Assembly (NCBI RefSeq): GCF_051020975.1
Contig: NW_027478161.1
Location: 22,480,001 to 22,544,000, forward strand
DNA length: 64,000 bases
Direction of reading: 5' to 3'
DNA from: Osmia lignaria lignaria
Taxonomy: Eukaryota > Arthropoda > Insecta > Hymenoptera > Megachilidae
Notes under the pieces: generated by a model
Told to the model about the DNA's origin: nothing
Databases searched by the model: none
What the model saw: the letters and a program-made list of their open reading frames with translations, nothing else
Part shown: one piece after another, positions 53,500 to 64,000 of the stretch
How the letters are laid out: each line of letters starts with the position of its first letter
Numbering within the stretch: position 1 is the first letter of the stretch
Position numbers and translations under genes: made by a program

Positions 53500-56400
53500 C
53501 AGGCCCCTTCCCTTGAGATATTTCTGCAAATATCTCGGAAACAAAGCGAGCTATGGCAAAATGTTAAGAGACCTTTTTTGTAGAGAATTATGTTTCCTAC
53601 AATTTATGTTCTATGATATTTTTTGATCAGAAGCGTAGTTTTCGAGATATATCGAGATATTTAAAAGTTCCGAAGCCGCACCAACATAATAGAGATACAG
53701 AAACACCGTGGCCCCCTTCTTTGAGATAACTCTGCACTATTGCGAGCTGCAAATGCCACTTCCAGCTTAGCTGTGCAGAAGAAGAACAACAAGAAGAAGA
53801 AATATCTCGGAATATGTCCGTTAGGCCCCTTCCCTTGAGATAAATCTGCAAATATCTCGGAAATGAAGCGAGCTATGGCAAAATGTTAAGGGACCTTTTT
53901 TGTAGAGAATTAAGTTTCCTACTTTTTATGTTCTATGATATTTTTTGATCAGATGCGTAGTTCTCGAGATATATCAAGATATTTGAAAGTTCCGAAGCCG
54001 CACCAACATAATAGAGATACAGAAACACCGTGGCCCCTTTCTATGAGATAACTCTGCACTATTGCGAGCTGTAAATGCCACTTCCAGCTTAGCTGTGCAG
54101 AAGAAGAACAACAAGAAGAAGAAATATCTCGAAATATGTCCGTTAGGCCCCTTCCCTTGAGATAAATCTGCAAATATCTCGGAAACGAAGCGAGCTATGG
54201 CAAAATGTTAAGGGACCTTTTTTGTAGAGAATTAAGTTTCCTACTCTTTATGTTCTATGATATTTTTTGTTCAGATGCGTAGTTCTCGAGATATATCAAG
54301 ATATTTATAAGTTCCGAAGCCGCACCAACATAATAGAGATACAGAAACACCGTGGCCCCTTTCTTTGAGATAACCCTGCACTATTGCGAGCTGTAAATGC
54401 CACTTCCAGCTTAGCTGTGCAGAAGAAGAACAACAAGAAGAAGAAATATCTCGAAATATGTCCTTCAGGCCCCTTCCCTTGAGATATATCTGCAAATATC
54501 TCGGAAACGAAGCGAGCTATGGCAAAATGTTAAGAGACCTTTTTTGTAGAGAATTATGTTTCCTACAATTTATGTTCTATGATATTTTTTGATCAGAGGC
54601 GTAGTTTTCGAGATATATCGAGATATTTAAAAGTTCCGAAGCCGCACCAACATAATACAGATACAGAAACACCGTGGCCCCTTTCTTTGAGATAACTCTG
54701 CACTAGTGCGAGCCGCAAATGCCACTTCCAGCTTAGCTGTGCAGAAGAAGAACAACAAGAAGAAGAAATATCTCGAAATATGTCCGTCAGGCCCCTTCCC
54801 TTGAGATAAATCTGCAAATATCTCGGAAACCAAGCGAGCTATGGCAAAATGTTAAGAGACCTTTTTTGTAGAGAATTATGTTTCCTACAATTTATGTTCT
54901 ATGATATTTTTTGATCGGAAGCGTAGTTTTCGAGATATATCGAGATATTTAAAAGTTCCGAAGCCGCACCAACATAATAGAGTTCCAGAAACACCGTGGC
55001 CCCTTTCTTTGAGATAACTCTGCACTATTGCGAGCTGCAAATGGCACTTCCAGCTTCGCTGTGCAGAAGAAGAACAACAAGAAGAAGAAATATCTCGAAA
55101 TATGTCCGTCAGGCCCCTTCCCTTGAGATATATCTGCAAATATCTCGGAAACGAAGCGAGCTATGCCAAAATGTTAAGAGACCTTCTTTGTAGAGAATTA
55201 AGTTTCCTACTTTTTATGTTCTATGATATTTTTTGATCAGATGCGTAGTTCTCGAGATATATCAAGATATTTAAAAGTTCCGAAGCCGCACCAACATAAT
55301 AGAGATACAGAAACACCGTGGCCCCTTTCTTTGAGATAACTCTGCACTATTGCGAGCTGTAAATGCCACTTCCAGCTTAGCTGTGCAGAAGAAGAACAAC
55401 AAGAAGAAGAAATATCTCGAAATATGTCCTTCAGGCCCCTTCCCTTGAGATAAATCTGCAAATATCTCGGAAACGAAGCGAGCTATGGCAGAATGTTAAG
55501 AGACCTTTTTTGTAGAGAATTAAGTTTCCTACTTTTTATGTTCTATGATATTTTTTGATCAGAAGCGTAGTTTTCGAGATATATCGAGATATTTAAAAGT
55601 TCCGAAGCCGCACCAACATAATAGAGATACAGAAACACCGTGGCCCCTTTCTATGAGATAACTCTGCACTATTGCGAGCTGTAAATGCCACTTCCAGCTT
55701 AGCTGTGCAGAAGAAGAACAACAAGAAGAAGAAATATCTCGAAATATGTCCTTCAGGCCCCTTCCCTTGAGATAAATCTGCAAATATCTCGGAAACGAAG
55801 CGAGCTATGGCAGAATGTTAAGAGACCTTTTTTGTAGAGAATTAAGTTTCCTACTTTTTATGTTCTATGATATTTTTTGATCAGATGCGTAGTTCTCGAG
55901 ATATATCAAGATATTTAAAAGTTCCGAAGCCGCACCAACATAATAGAGATACAGAAACACCGTGGCCCCTTTCTATGAGATAACTCTGCACTATTGCGAG
56001 CTGTAAATGCCACTTCCAGCTTAGCTGTGCAGAAGAAGAACAACAAGAAGAAGAAATATCTCGAAATATGTCCGTCAGGCCCCTTCCCTTGAGATATATC
56101 TGCAAATATCTCGGAAACGAAGCGAGCTATGGCAAAATGTTAAGAGACCTTTTTTGTAGAGAACTATGTTTCCTACAATTTATGTTCTATGATATTTTTT
56201 GATCAGAAGCGTAGTTTTCGAGATATATCGAGATATTTAAAAGTTCCGAAGCCGCACCAACATAATAGAGATACAGAAACACCGTGGCCCCTTTCTTTGA
56301 GATAACTCTGCACTAGTGCGAGCCGCAAATGCCACTTCCAGCTTAGCTGTGCAGAAGAAGAACAACAAGAAGAAGAAATATCTTGAAATATGTCCGTCAG

Positions 56401-58050
56401 ACCCCTTCCCTTGAGATAAATCTGCAAATATCTCGGAAACGAAGCGAGCTATGGCAAAATGTTAAGAGACCTTTTTTGTAGAGAATTAAGTTTCCTACTT
56501 TTTATGTTCTATGATATTTTTTGATCAGATGAGTAGTTCTCGAGATATATCAAGATATTTAAAAGTTCCGAAGCCGCACCAACATAATAGAGATACAGAA
56601 ACACCGTGGCCCCTTTCTTTGAGATAACTCTGCACTATTGCGGGCTGCAAATGCCACTTTCAGCTTAGCTGTGCAGAAGAAGAACAACAAGAAGAAGAAA
56701 TATCTCGAAATATGTCCGTCGGGCCCCTTCCCTTGAGATAAATCTGCAAATATCTCGGAAACCAAGCGAGCTATGGCAAAATGTTAAGAGACCTTTTTTG
56801 TAGAGAATTATGTTTCCTACAATTTATGTTCTATGATATTTTTTGATCAGAAGCGTAGTTTTCGAGATATATCGAGATATTTAAAAGTTCCGAAGCCGCA
56901 CCAACATAATAGAGATACAGAAACACCGTGGCCCCTTTCTTTGAGATAACTCTGCACTATTGCGAGCTGCAAATGCCACTTCCAGCTTCGCTGTGCAGAA
57001 GAAGAACAACAAGAAGAAGAAATATCTCGAAATATGTCCGTTAGGCCCCTTCCCTTGAGATAAATCTGCAAATATCTCGGAAACGAAGCGAGCTATGGCA
57101 AACTGTTAAGAGACCTTTTTTGTAGAGAATTAAGTTTCCTACTTTTTATGTTCTATGATATTTTTTGATCAGATGCGTAGTTCTCGAGATATATCAAGAT
57201 ATTTAAAAGTTCCGAAGCCGCACCAACATAATAGAGATACAGAAACACCGTGGCCCCTTTCTATGAGATAACTGCACTATTGCGAGCTGTAAATGCCACT
57301 TCCAGCTTAGCTGTGCAGAAGAAGAACAACAAGAAGAAGAAATATCTCGAAATATGTCCGTCAGGCCCCTTCCCTTGAGATATATCTGCAAATATCTCGG
57401 AAACGAAGCGAGCTATGCCAAAATGTTAAGAGACCTTTTTTGTAGAGAATTATGTTTCCTACAATTTATGTTCTATGATATTTTTTGATCAGAAGCGTAG
57501 TTTTCGAGATATATCGAGATATTTAAAAGTTCCGAAGCCGCACCAACATAATAGAGATACAGAAACACCGTGGCCCCTTTCTTTGAGATAACTCTGCACT
57601 AGTGCGAGCCGCAAATGCCACTTCCAGCTTAGCTGTGCAGAAGAAGAACAACAAGAAGAAGAAATATCTCGAAATATGACCGTCAGGCCCCTTCCCTTGA
57701 GATAAATCTGCAAATATATCGGAAACGAAGCGAGCTATGGCAAAATGTTAAGAGACCTTTTTTGTAGAGAATTAAGTTTCCTACTTTTTATGTTCTATGA
57801 TATTTTTTGATCAGATGCGTAGTTCTCGAGATATATCAAGATATTTAAAAGTTCCGAAGCCGCACCAACATAATAGAGATACAGAAACACCGTGGCCCCT
57901 TTCTATGAGATAACTCTGCACTATTGCGAGCTGTAAATGCCACTTCCAGCTTAGCTGTGCAGAAGAAGAACAACAAGAAGAAGAAATATCTTGAAATATG
58001 TCCGTTAGGCCCCTTCCATTGAGATAAATCTGCAAATATCTCGGAAATGA
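53500..58050 (-). repeat. Mixed A/B monomers after the 17-mer duplication
   Basis: At 53500 the sequence leaves the duplicated block and lineage A units return, with 'caatttatg', 'gaagcgtagttttcg' and, at about 54.7, 56.3 and 57.6 kb, the ACTAGT palindrome. One unit near 55.0 kb has 'gagttccagaaac' and 'aaatggcac'. The 'tgtccttcagg' and 'ggcagaatg' markers of the 34.6-36.8 kb dimer region reappear at 55.4-55.8 kb, showing that related blocks sit on both sides of the B-rich region. Confidence 0.65.
57265..57280 (-). repeat. Two-base deletion (320-bp monomer)
   Basis: 'gagataactgcac' replaces 'gagataactctgcac', removing two bases and making the monomer 320 bp. The same deletion at 63388 is the other copy of the 6116-bp duplication, so it predates that event. 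Confidence 0.87.
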
Positions 58051-61000
58051 AGCGAGCTATGGCAAAATGTTAAGAGACCTTTTTTGTAGAGAATTAAGTT
58101 TCCTACTTTTTATGTTGTATGATATTTTTTGATCAGATGCGTAGTTCTCGAGATATACCAAGATATTTAAAAGTTCCGAATCCGCACCAACATAATAGAG
58201 ATACAGAAACACCGTGGCCCCTTTCTTTGAGATAACTCTGCACTATTGCGAGCTGTAAATGCCACTTCCAGCTTAGCTGTGCAGAAGAAGAACAACAAGA
58301 AGAAGAAATATCTCGAAATATGTCCGTCAGGCCCCTTCCCTTGAGATAAATCTGCAAATATCTCGGAAATGAAGCGAGCTATGGCAAAATGTTAAGAGAC
58401 CTTTTTTGTAGAGAATTAAGTTTCCTACTTTTTATGTTCTATGATATTTTTTGATCAGATGCGTAGTTCTCGAGATATATCAAGATATTTGAAAGTTCCG
58501 AAGCCGCAACAACATAATAGAGATACAGAAACACCGTGGCCCCCTTCTTTGAGATAACTCTGCACTATTGCGAGCTGCAAATGCCACTTCCAGCTTAGCT
58601 GTGCAGAAGAAGAACAACAAGAAGAAGAAATATCTCGAAATATGTCCGTCAGGCCCCTTCCCTTGAGATATCTGCAAATATCTCGGAAACGAAGCGAGCT
58701 ATGGCAAAATGTTAAGAGACCTTTTTTGTAGAGAATAAAGTTTCCTACTTTTTATGTTGTATGATATTTTTTGATCAGATGCGTAGTTCTCGAGATATAT
58801 CAAGATATTTAAAAGTTCCGAAGCCGCACCAACATAATAGAGATACAGAAACACCGTGGCCCCTTTCTTTGAGATAACTCTGCACTATTGCGAGCTGCAA
58901 ATGCCACTTCCAGCTTCGCTGTGCAGAAGAAGAACAACAAGAAGAAGAAATATCTCGAAATATGTCCGTTAGGCCCCTTCCCTTGAGATAAATCTGCAAA
59001 TATCTCGGAAATGAAGCGAGCTATGGCAAAATGTTAAGAGACCTTTTTTGTAGAGAATTAAGTTTCCTACTTTTTATGTTCTATGATATTTTTTGATCAG
59101 ATGCGTAGTTCTCGAGATATATCAAGATATTTAAAAGTTCCGAAGCCGCACCAACATAATAGAGATACAGAAACACCGTGGCCCCTTTCTTTGAGATAAC
59201 TCTGCACTATTGCGAGCTGCAAATGCCACTTCCAGCTTCGCTGTGCAGAAGAAGAACAACAAGAAGAAGAAATATCTCGAAATATGTCCGTTAGGCCCCT
59301 TCCCTTGAGATAAATCTGCAAATATCTCGGAAATGAAGCCAGCTATGGCAAAATGTTAAGAGACCTTTTTTGTAGAGAATTAAGTTTCCTACTTTTTATG
59401 TTCTATGATATTTTTTGATCAGATGCGTAGTTCTCGAGATATATCAAGATATTTAAAAGTTCCGAAGCCGCACCAACATAATAGAGAAACAGAAACACCG
59501 TGGCCCCTTTCTTTGAGATAACTCTGCACTATTGCGAGCTGCAAATGCCACTTCCAGCTTCGCTGTGCAGAAGAAGAACAACAAGAAGAAGAAATATCTC
59601 GAAATATGTCCGTTAGGCCCCTTCCCTTGAGATAAATCTGCAAATATCTCGGAAATGAAGCGAGCTATGGCAAAATGTTAAGAGACCTTTTTTGTAGAGA
59701 ATTAAGTTTCCTACTTTTTACGTTCTATGATAGTTTTTGATCAGATGCGTAGTTCTCGAGATATATCAAGATATTTGAAAGTTCCGAAGCCGCACCAACA
59801 TAATAGAGATACAGAAACACCGTGGCCCCCTTCTTTGAGATAACTCTGCACTATTGCGAGCTGCAAATGCCACTTCCAGCTTCGCTGTGCAGAAGAAGAA
59901 CAACAAGAAGAAGAAATATCTCGAAATATGTCCGTTATGCCCCTTCCCTTGAGATAAATCTGCAAATATCTCGGAAATGAAGCGAGCTATGGCAAAATGT
60001 TAAGAGACCTTTTTTGTAGAGAATTAAGTTTCCTAGTTTTTATGTTCTATGATATTTTTTGATCAGATGCGTAGTTCTCGAGATATATCTAGATATTTAA
60101 AAGTTCCGAAGCCGCACCAACATAATAGAGATACAGAAACACCGTGGCCCCTTTATATGAGATAACTCTGCACTATTGCGAGCTGTAAATGCCACTTCCA
60201 GCTTAGCTGTGCAGAAGAAGAACAACTAAGAAGAAGAAATATCTCGAAATATGTCCGTCAGGCCCCTTCCCTTGAGATATATCTGCAAATATCTCGGAAA
60301 CGAAGCGAGCTATGGCAAAATGTTAAGAGACCTTTTTTGTAGAGAATTATGTTTCCTACAATTTATATTCTATGATATTTTTTGATCAGAAGCGTAGTTT
60401 TCGAGATATATCGAGATATTTAAAAGTTCCGAAGCCGCACCAACATAATAGAGATACAGAAACACCGTGGCCCCCTTCTTTGAGATAACTCTGCACTATT
60501 GCGAGCTGCAAATGCCACTTCCAGCTTAGCTGTGCAGAAGAAGAACAACAAGAAGAAGAAATATCTCGGAATATGTCCGTTAGGCCCCTTCCCTTGAGAT
60601 AAATCTGCAAATATCTCGGAAATGAAGCGAGCTATGGCAAAATGTTAAGGGACCTTTTTTGTAGAGAATTAAGTTTCCTACTTTTTATGTTCTATGATAT
60701 TTTTTGATCAGATGCGTAGTTCTCGAGATATATCAAGATATTTGAAAGTTCCGAAGCCGCACCAACATAATAGAGATACAGAAACACCGTGGCCCCTTTC
60801 TTTGAGATAACTCTGCACTATTGCGAGCTGCAAATGCCACTTCCAGCTTCGCTGTGCAGAAGAAGAACAACAAGAAGAAGAAGTATCTCGAAATATGTCC
60901 GTTAGGCCCCTTCCCTTGAGATAAATCTGCAAATATCTCGGAAATGAAGCGAGCTATGGCAAAATGTTAAGAGACCTTTTTTGTAGAGAATTAAGTTTCC

Positions 61001-62000
61001 TACTTTTCATGTTCTATGATATTTTTTGATCAGATGCGTAGTTCTCGAGATATATCAAGATATTTAAAAGTTCCGAAGCCGCACCAACATAATAGAGATA
61101 CAGAAACACCGTGGCCCCTTTCTATGAGATAACTCTGCACTATTGCGAGCTGTAAATGCCACTTCCAGCTTAGCTGTGCAGAAGAAGAACAACTAAGAAG
61201 AAGAAATATCTCGAAATATGTCCGTCAGGCCCCTTCCCTTGAGATATATCTGCAAATATCTCGGAAACGAAGCGAGCTATGGCAAAATGTTAAGAGACCT
61301 TTTTTGTAGAGAATTAAGTTTCCTACCTTTTATGTTCTATGATATTTTTTGATCAGATGCGTAGTTCTCGAGATATATCAAGATATTTAAAAGTTCCGAA
61401 GCCGCACCAACATAATAGAGATACAGAAACACCGTGGCCCCTTTCTTTGAGATAACTCTGCACTATTGCGAGCTGCAAATGCCACTTCCAGCTTAGCTGT
61501 GCAGAAGAAGAACAACAAGAAGAAGAAATATCTCGAAATATGTCCGTCAGGCCCCTTCCCTTGAGATAAATCTGCAAATATCTCGGAAATGAAGCGAGCT
61601 ATGGCAAAATGTTAAGGGACCTTTTTTGTAGAGAATTAAGTTTCCTACTCTTTATGTTCTATGATATTTTTTGTTCAGATGCGTAGTTCTCGAGATATAT
61701 CAAGATATTTGAAAGTTCCGAAGCCGCACCGACATAATAGAGATACAGAAACACCGTGGCCCCTTTCTATGAGATAACTCTGCACTATTGCGAGCTGTAA
61801 ATGCCACTTCCAGCTTAGCTGTGCAGAAGAAGAACAACAAGAAGAAGAAATATCTCGAAATATGTCCGTCAGGCCCCTTCCCTTGAGATATTTCTGCAAA
61901 TATCTCGGAAACAAAGCGAGCTATGGCAAAATGTTAAGAGACCTTTTTTGTAGAGAATTATGTTTCCTACAATTTATGTTCTATGATATTTTTTGATCAG
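58051..62000 (-). repeat. Second B-rich block
   Basis: B-type monomers with 'cttcgctgtgcag', 'gaaatgaagcg' and 'gtccgttagg' return here. There are two 323-bp units (60227, 61194). Single-copy changes include 'gatataccaag' (about 58157), 'agagaaacag' (about 59487) and 'gttatgcccc' (about 59937). A short stretch around 61.65-61.98 kb, with 'gcaccgacat' and 'gagatatttctgc', matches 53.28-53.61 kb at an offset of 8370 bp. Confidence 0.65.
58661..58675 (-). repeat. Independent two-base deletion (320-bp monomer)
   Basis: 'cttgagatatctgc' replaces 'cttgagataaatctgc', giving a 320-bp monomer. The site differs from the 57271 deletion, so this is a separate event. No second copy is present in the window. 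Confidence 0.85.
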
Positions 62001-63381
62001 AAGCGTAGTTTTCGAGATATATCGAGATATTTAAAAGTTCCGAAGCCGCTCCAACATAATAGAGATACAGAAACACCGTGGCCCCTTTCTTTGAGATAAC
62101 TCTGCACTAGTGCGAGCCGCAAATGCCACTTCCAGCTTAGCTGTGCAGAAGAAGAACAACAAGAAGAAGAAATATCTCGAAATATGTCCGCTAGGCCCCT
62201 TCCCTTGAGATAAATCTGCAAATATCTCGGAAATGAAGCGAGCTATGGCAAAATGTTAAGAGACCTTTTTTGTAGAGAATTAAGTTTCCTACTTTCTATG
62301 TTCTATGATATTTTTTGATCAGATGCGTAGTTCTCAAGATATATCAAGATATTTAGAAGTTCCGAAGCCGCACCAACATAATAGAGATACAGAAACACCG
62401 TGGCCCCCTTCTTTGAGATAACTCTGCACTATTGCGAGCTGCAAATGCCACTTCCAGCTTAGCTGTGCAGAAGAAGAACAACAAGAACAAGAAATATCTC
62501 GAAATATGTCCGTTAGGCCCCTTCCCTTGAGATAAATCTGCAAATATCTCGGAAATGAAGCGAGCTATGGCAAAATGTTAAGAGACCTTTTTTGTAGAGA
62601 ATTAAGTTTCCTACTTTTTATGTTCTATGATATTTTTTGATCAGATGCGTAGTTCTCGAGATATATCAAGATATTTAAAAGTTCCGAAGCCGCACCAACA
62701 TTATAGAGATACAGAAACACCGTGGCCCCTTTCTATGAGATAACTCTGCACTATTGCGAGCTGTAAATGCCACTTTCAGCTTAGCTGTGCAGAAGAAGAA
62801 CAACAAGAAGAAGAAATATCTCGAAATATGTCCGTCGGGCCCCTTCCCTTGAGATAAATCTGCAAATATCTCGGAAACCAAGCGAGCTATGGCAAAATGT
62901 TAAGAGACCTTTTTTGTAGAGAATTATGTTTCCTACAATTTATGTTCTATGATATTTTTTGATCAGAAGCGTAGTTTTCGAGATATATCGAGATATTTAA
63001 AAGTTCCGAAGCCGCACCAACATAATAGAGATACAGAAACACCGTGGCCCCTTTCTTTGAGATAACTCTGCACTATTGCGAGCTGCAAATGCCACTTCCA
63101 GCTTCGCTGTGCAGAAGAAGAACAACAAGAAGAAGAAATATCTCGAAATATGTCCGTTAGGCCCCTTCCCTTGAGATAAATCTGCAAATATCTCGGAAAC
63201 GAAGCGAGCTATGGCAAAATGTTAAGAGACCTTTTTTGTAGAGAATTAAGTTTCCTACTTTTTATGTTCTATGATATTTTTTGATCAGATGCGTAGTTCT
63301 CGAGATATATCAAGATATTTAAAAGTTCCGAAGCCGCACCAACATAATAGAGATACAGAAACACCGTGGCCCCTTTCTATG

Positions 63382-63396
63382 AGATAACTGCACTAT
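63382..63396 (-). repeat. Two-base deletion (320-bp monomer), second copy
   Basis: This is identical to the deletion near 57271 ('gataactgcac') and lies at the same place in the duplicated 6116-bp block. Confidence 0.87.
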
Positions 63397-64000
63397 TGCG
63401 AGCTGTAAATGCCACTTCCAGCTTAGCTGTGCAGAAGAAGAACAACAAGAAGAAGAAATATCTCGAAATATGTCCGTCAGGCCCCTTCCCTTGAGATATA
63501 TCTGCAAATATCTCGGAAACGAAGCGAGCTATGCCAAAATGTTAAGAGACCTTTTTTGTAGAGAATTATGTTTCCTACAATTTATGTTCTATGATATTTT
63601 TTGATCAGAAGCGTAGTTTTCGAGATATATCGAGATATTTAAAAGTTCCGAAGCCGCACCAACATAATAGAGATACAGAAACACCGTGGCCCCTTTCTTT
63701 GAGATAACTCTGCACTAGTGCGAGCCGCAAATGCCACTTCCAGCTTAGCTGTGCAGAAGAAGAACAACAAGAAGAAGAAATATCTCGAAATATGACCGTC
63801 AGGCCCCTTCCCTTGAGATAAATCTGCAAATATCTCGGAAACGAAGCGAGCTATGGCAAAATGTTAAGAGACCTTTTTTGTAGGGAATTAAGTTTCCTAC
63901 TTTTTATGTTCTATGATATTTTTTGATCAGATGCGTAGTTCTCGAGATATATCAAGATATTTAAAAGTTCCGAAGCCGCACCAACATAATAGAGATACAG

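Larger units (their letters stand above)
36779..61255 (-). repeat. 323-bp monomer sublineage (nine copies, extra T in the GAA tract)
   Basis: Nine monomers read 'aactaagaag' instead of 'aacaagaag'. The extra T lies at 37040, 38329, 41872, 43483, 47026, 48959, 52502, 60227 and 61194. All nine also share 'agctgtaaatgcc' and 'tatgagataac', so one founding insertion spread by block duplication. Three pairs are 3543 bp apart (38329-41872, 43483-47026, 48959-52502). The sublineage is absent before 37 kb. The coordinates given span the whole range in which these copies are scattered. Confidence 0.88.
10352..64000 (-). repeat. Satellite array, reverse arm (322-bp monomer)
   Basis: This is the same satellite as in the forward arm, on the opposite strand. 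Monomer boundaries, at the complement of TTGCAG, fall at 10390, 10712, 11034 and so on to 63829. That gives 166 complete monomers. Between 10390 and 63829 there are 53439 bp, against 53452 expected for 166 x 322. The deficit of 13 is fully explained by nine +1, one -15, one -1 and three -2 monomers that I can locate. Variant composition changes along the arm: lineage A and C units dominate at 10.4-25 kb, mixed units lie at 25-37 kb, and B-type units with 'cttcgctgtg' and 'gaaatgaagcg' changes occupy 37-53 and 58-62 kb. No gene or foreign insertion is visible. Confidence 0.97.
56652..64000 (-). repeat. Duplication at 6116 bp (about 56652-57884 and 62768-64000)
   Basis: The last 1.2 kb of the window repeat an earlier block at an offset of 6116 bp. 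Shared rare variants are 'cactttcagc', 'gtccgtcgggcc', the two-base deletion 'gataactgcac' (57271 and 63388), 'gctatgccaaaatg' and 'aaatatgaccgtcagg'. Differences include 'aaatatatcgg' versus 'aaatatctcgg' and 'gtagagaatt' versus 'gtagggaatt'. The second copy is cut by the window edge. Confidence 0.75.

Overview
The whole window is one tandem satellite DNA array. From end to end it consists of copies of a single monomer, almost always exactly 322 bp. I find no protein-coding gene, tRNA, rRNA, transposon, CRISPR array or unique-sequence island in it. A homogenised array over 60 kb long with internal higher-order duplications is typical of eukaryotic heterochromatin (centromeric, pericentromeric, subtelomeric, or a B or sex chromosome). 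I do not recognise the monomer and cannot name the organism. An invertebrate is only a guess.

Layout. Bases 1-10348 hold the array in one orientation: a partial monomer, then 31 consecutive monomers at exact 322-bp steps from 294 to 10275, then 73 bp of a broken monomer. At 10349-10351 the array flips. From 10352 to 64000 it runs in the opposite orientation: 39 bp of partial monomer, 166 monomers from 10391 to 63829, then 171 bp of a further monomer. In the reverse arm 152 of the 166 steps are 322 bp. The other 14 are nine of 323 bp, one of 307, one of 321 and three of 320. These sum exactly to the observed 53439 bp, so no other net length change is hidden.

Sub-structure. Monomers fall into at least three lineages marked by linked variants (A, B and C below). 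Each copy carries a 24-nt mirror-symmetric GAA/TTC-rich tract, a diverged internal 27-bp direct repeat, and six or seven copies of the hexamer TATCTC/GAGATA. Multi-monomer blocks have been copied repeatedly. Examples are a 1610-bp shift (five monomers) and a 3864-bp shift (twelve) in the forward arm. In the reverse arm shifts of about 2575, 3220, 2254, 644 (dimer), 5476 (seventeen monomers) and 6116 bp are seen. The 5476-bp pair differs at only about four positions over 5.3 kb on my reading, so amplification is very recent.

A 74-codon open frame recurs in most monomers, but it starts at TTG, its period (322) is not a multiple of three, and natural +1, -1 and -2 monomers break it freely. I treat it as a by-product of repeat homogeneity, not a gene. 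Nothing here works as an operon or pathway. What is of interest is the structure and evolution of the satellite itself, above all the orientation switch and the tract at which it broke.
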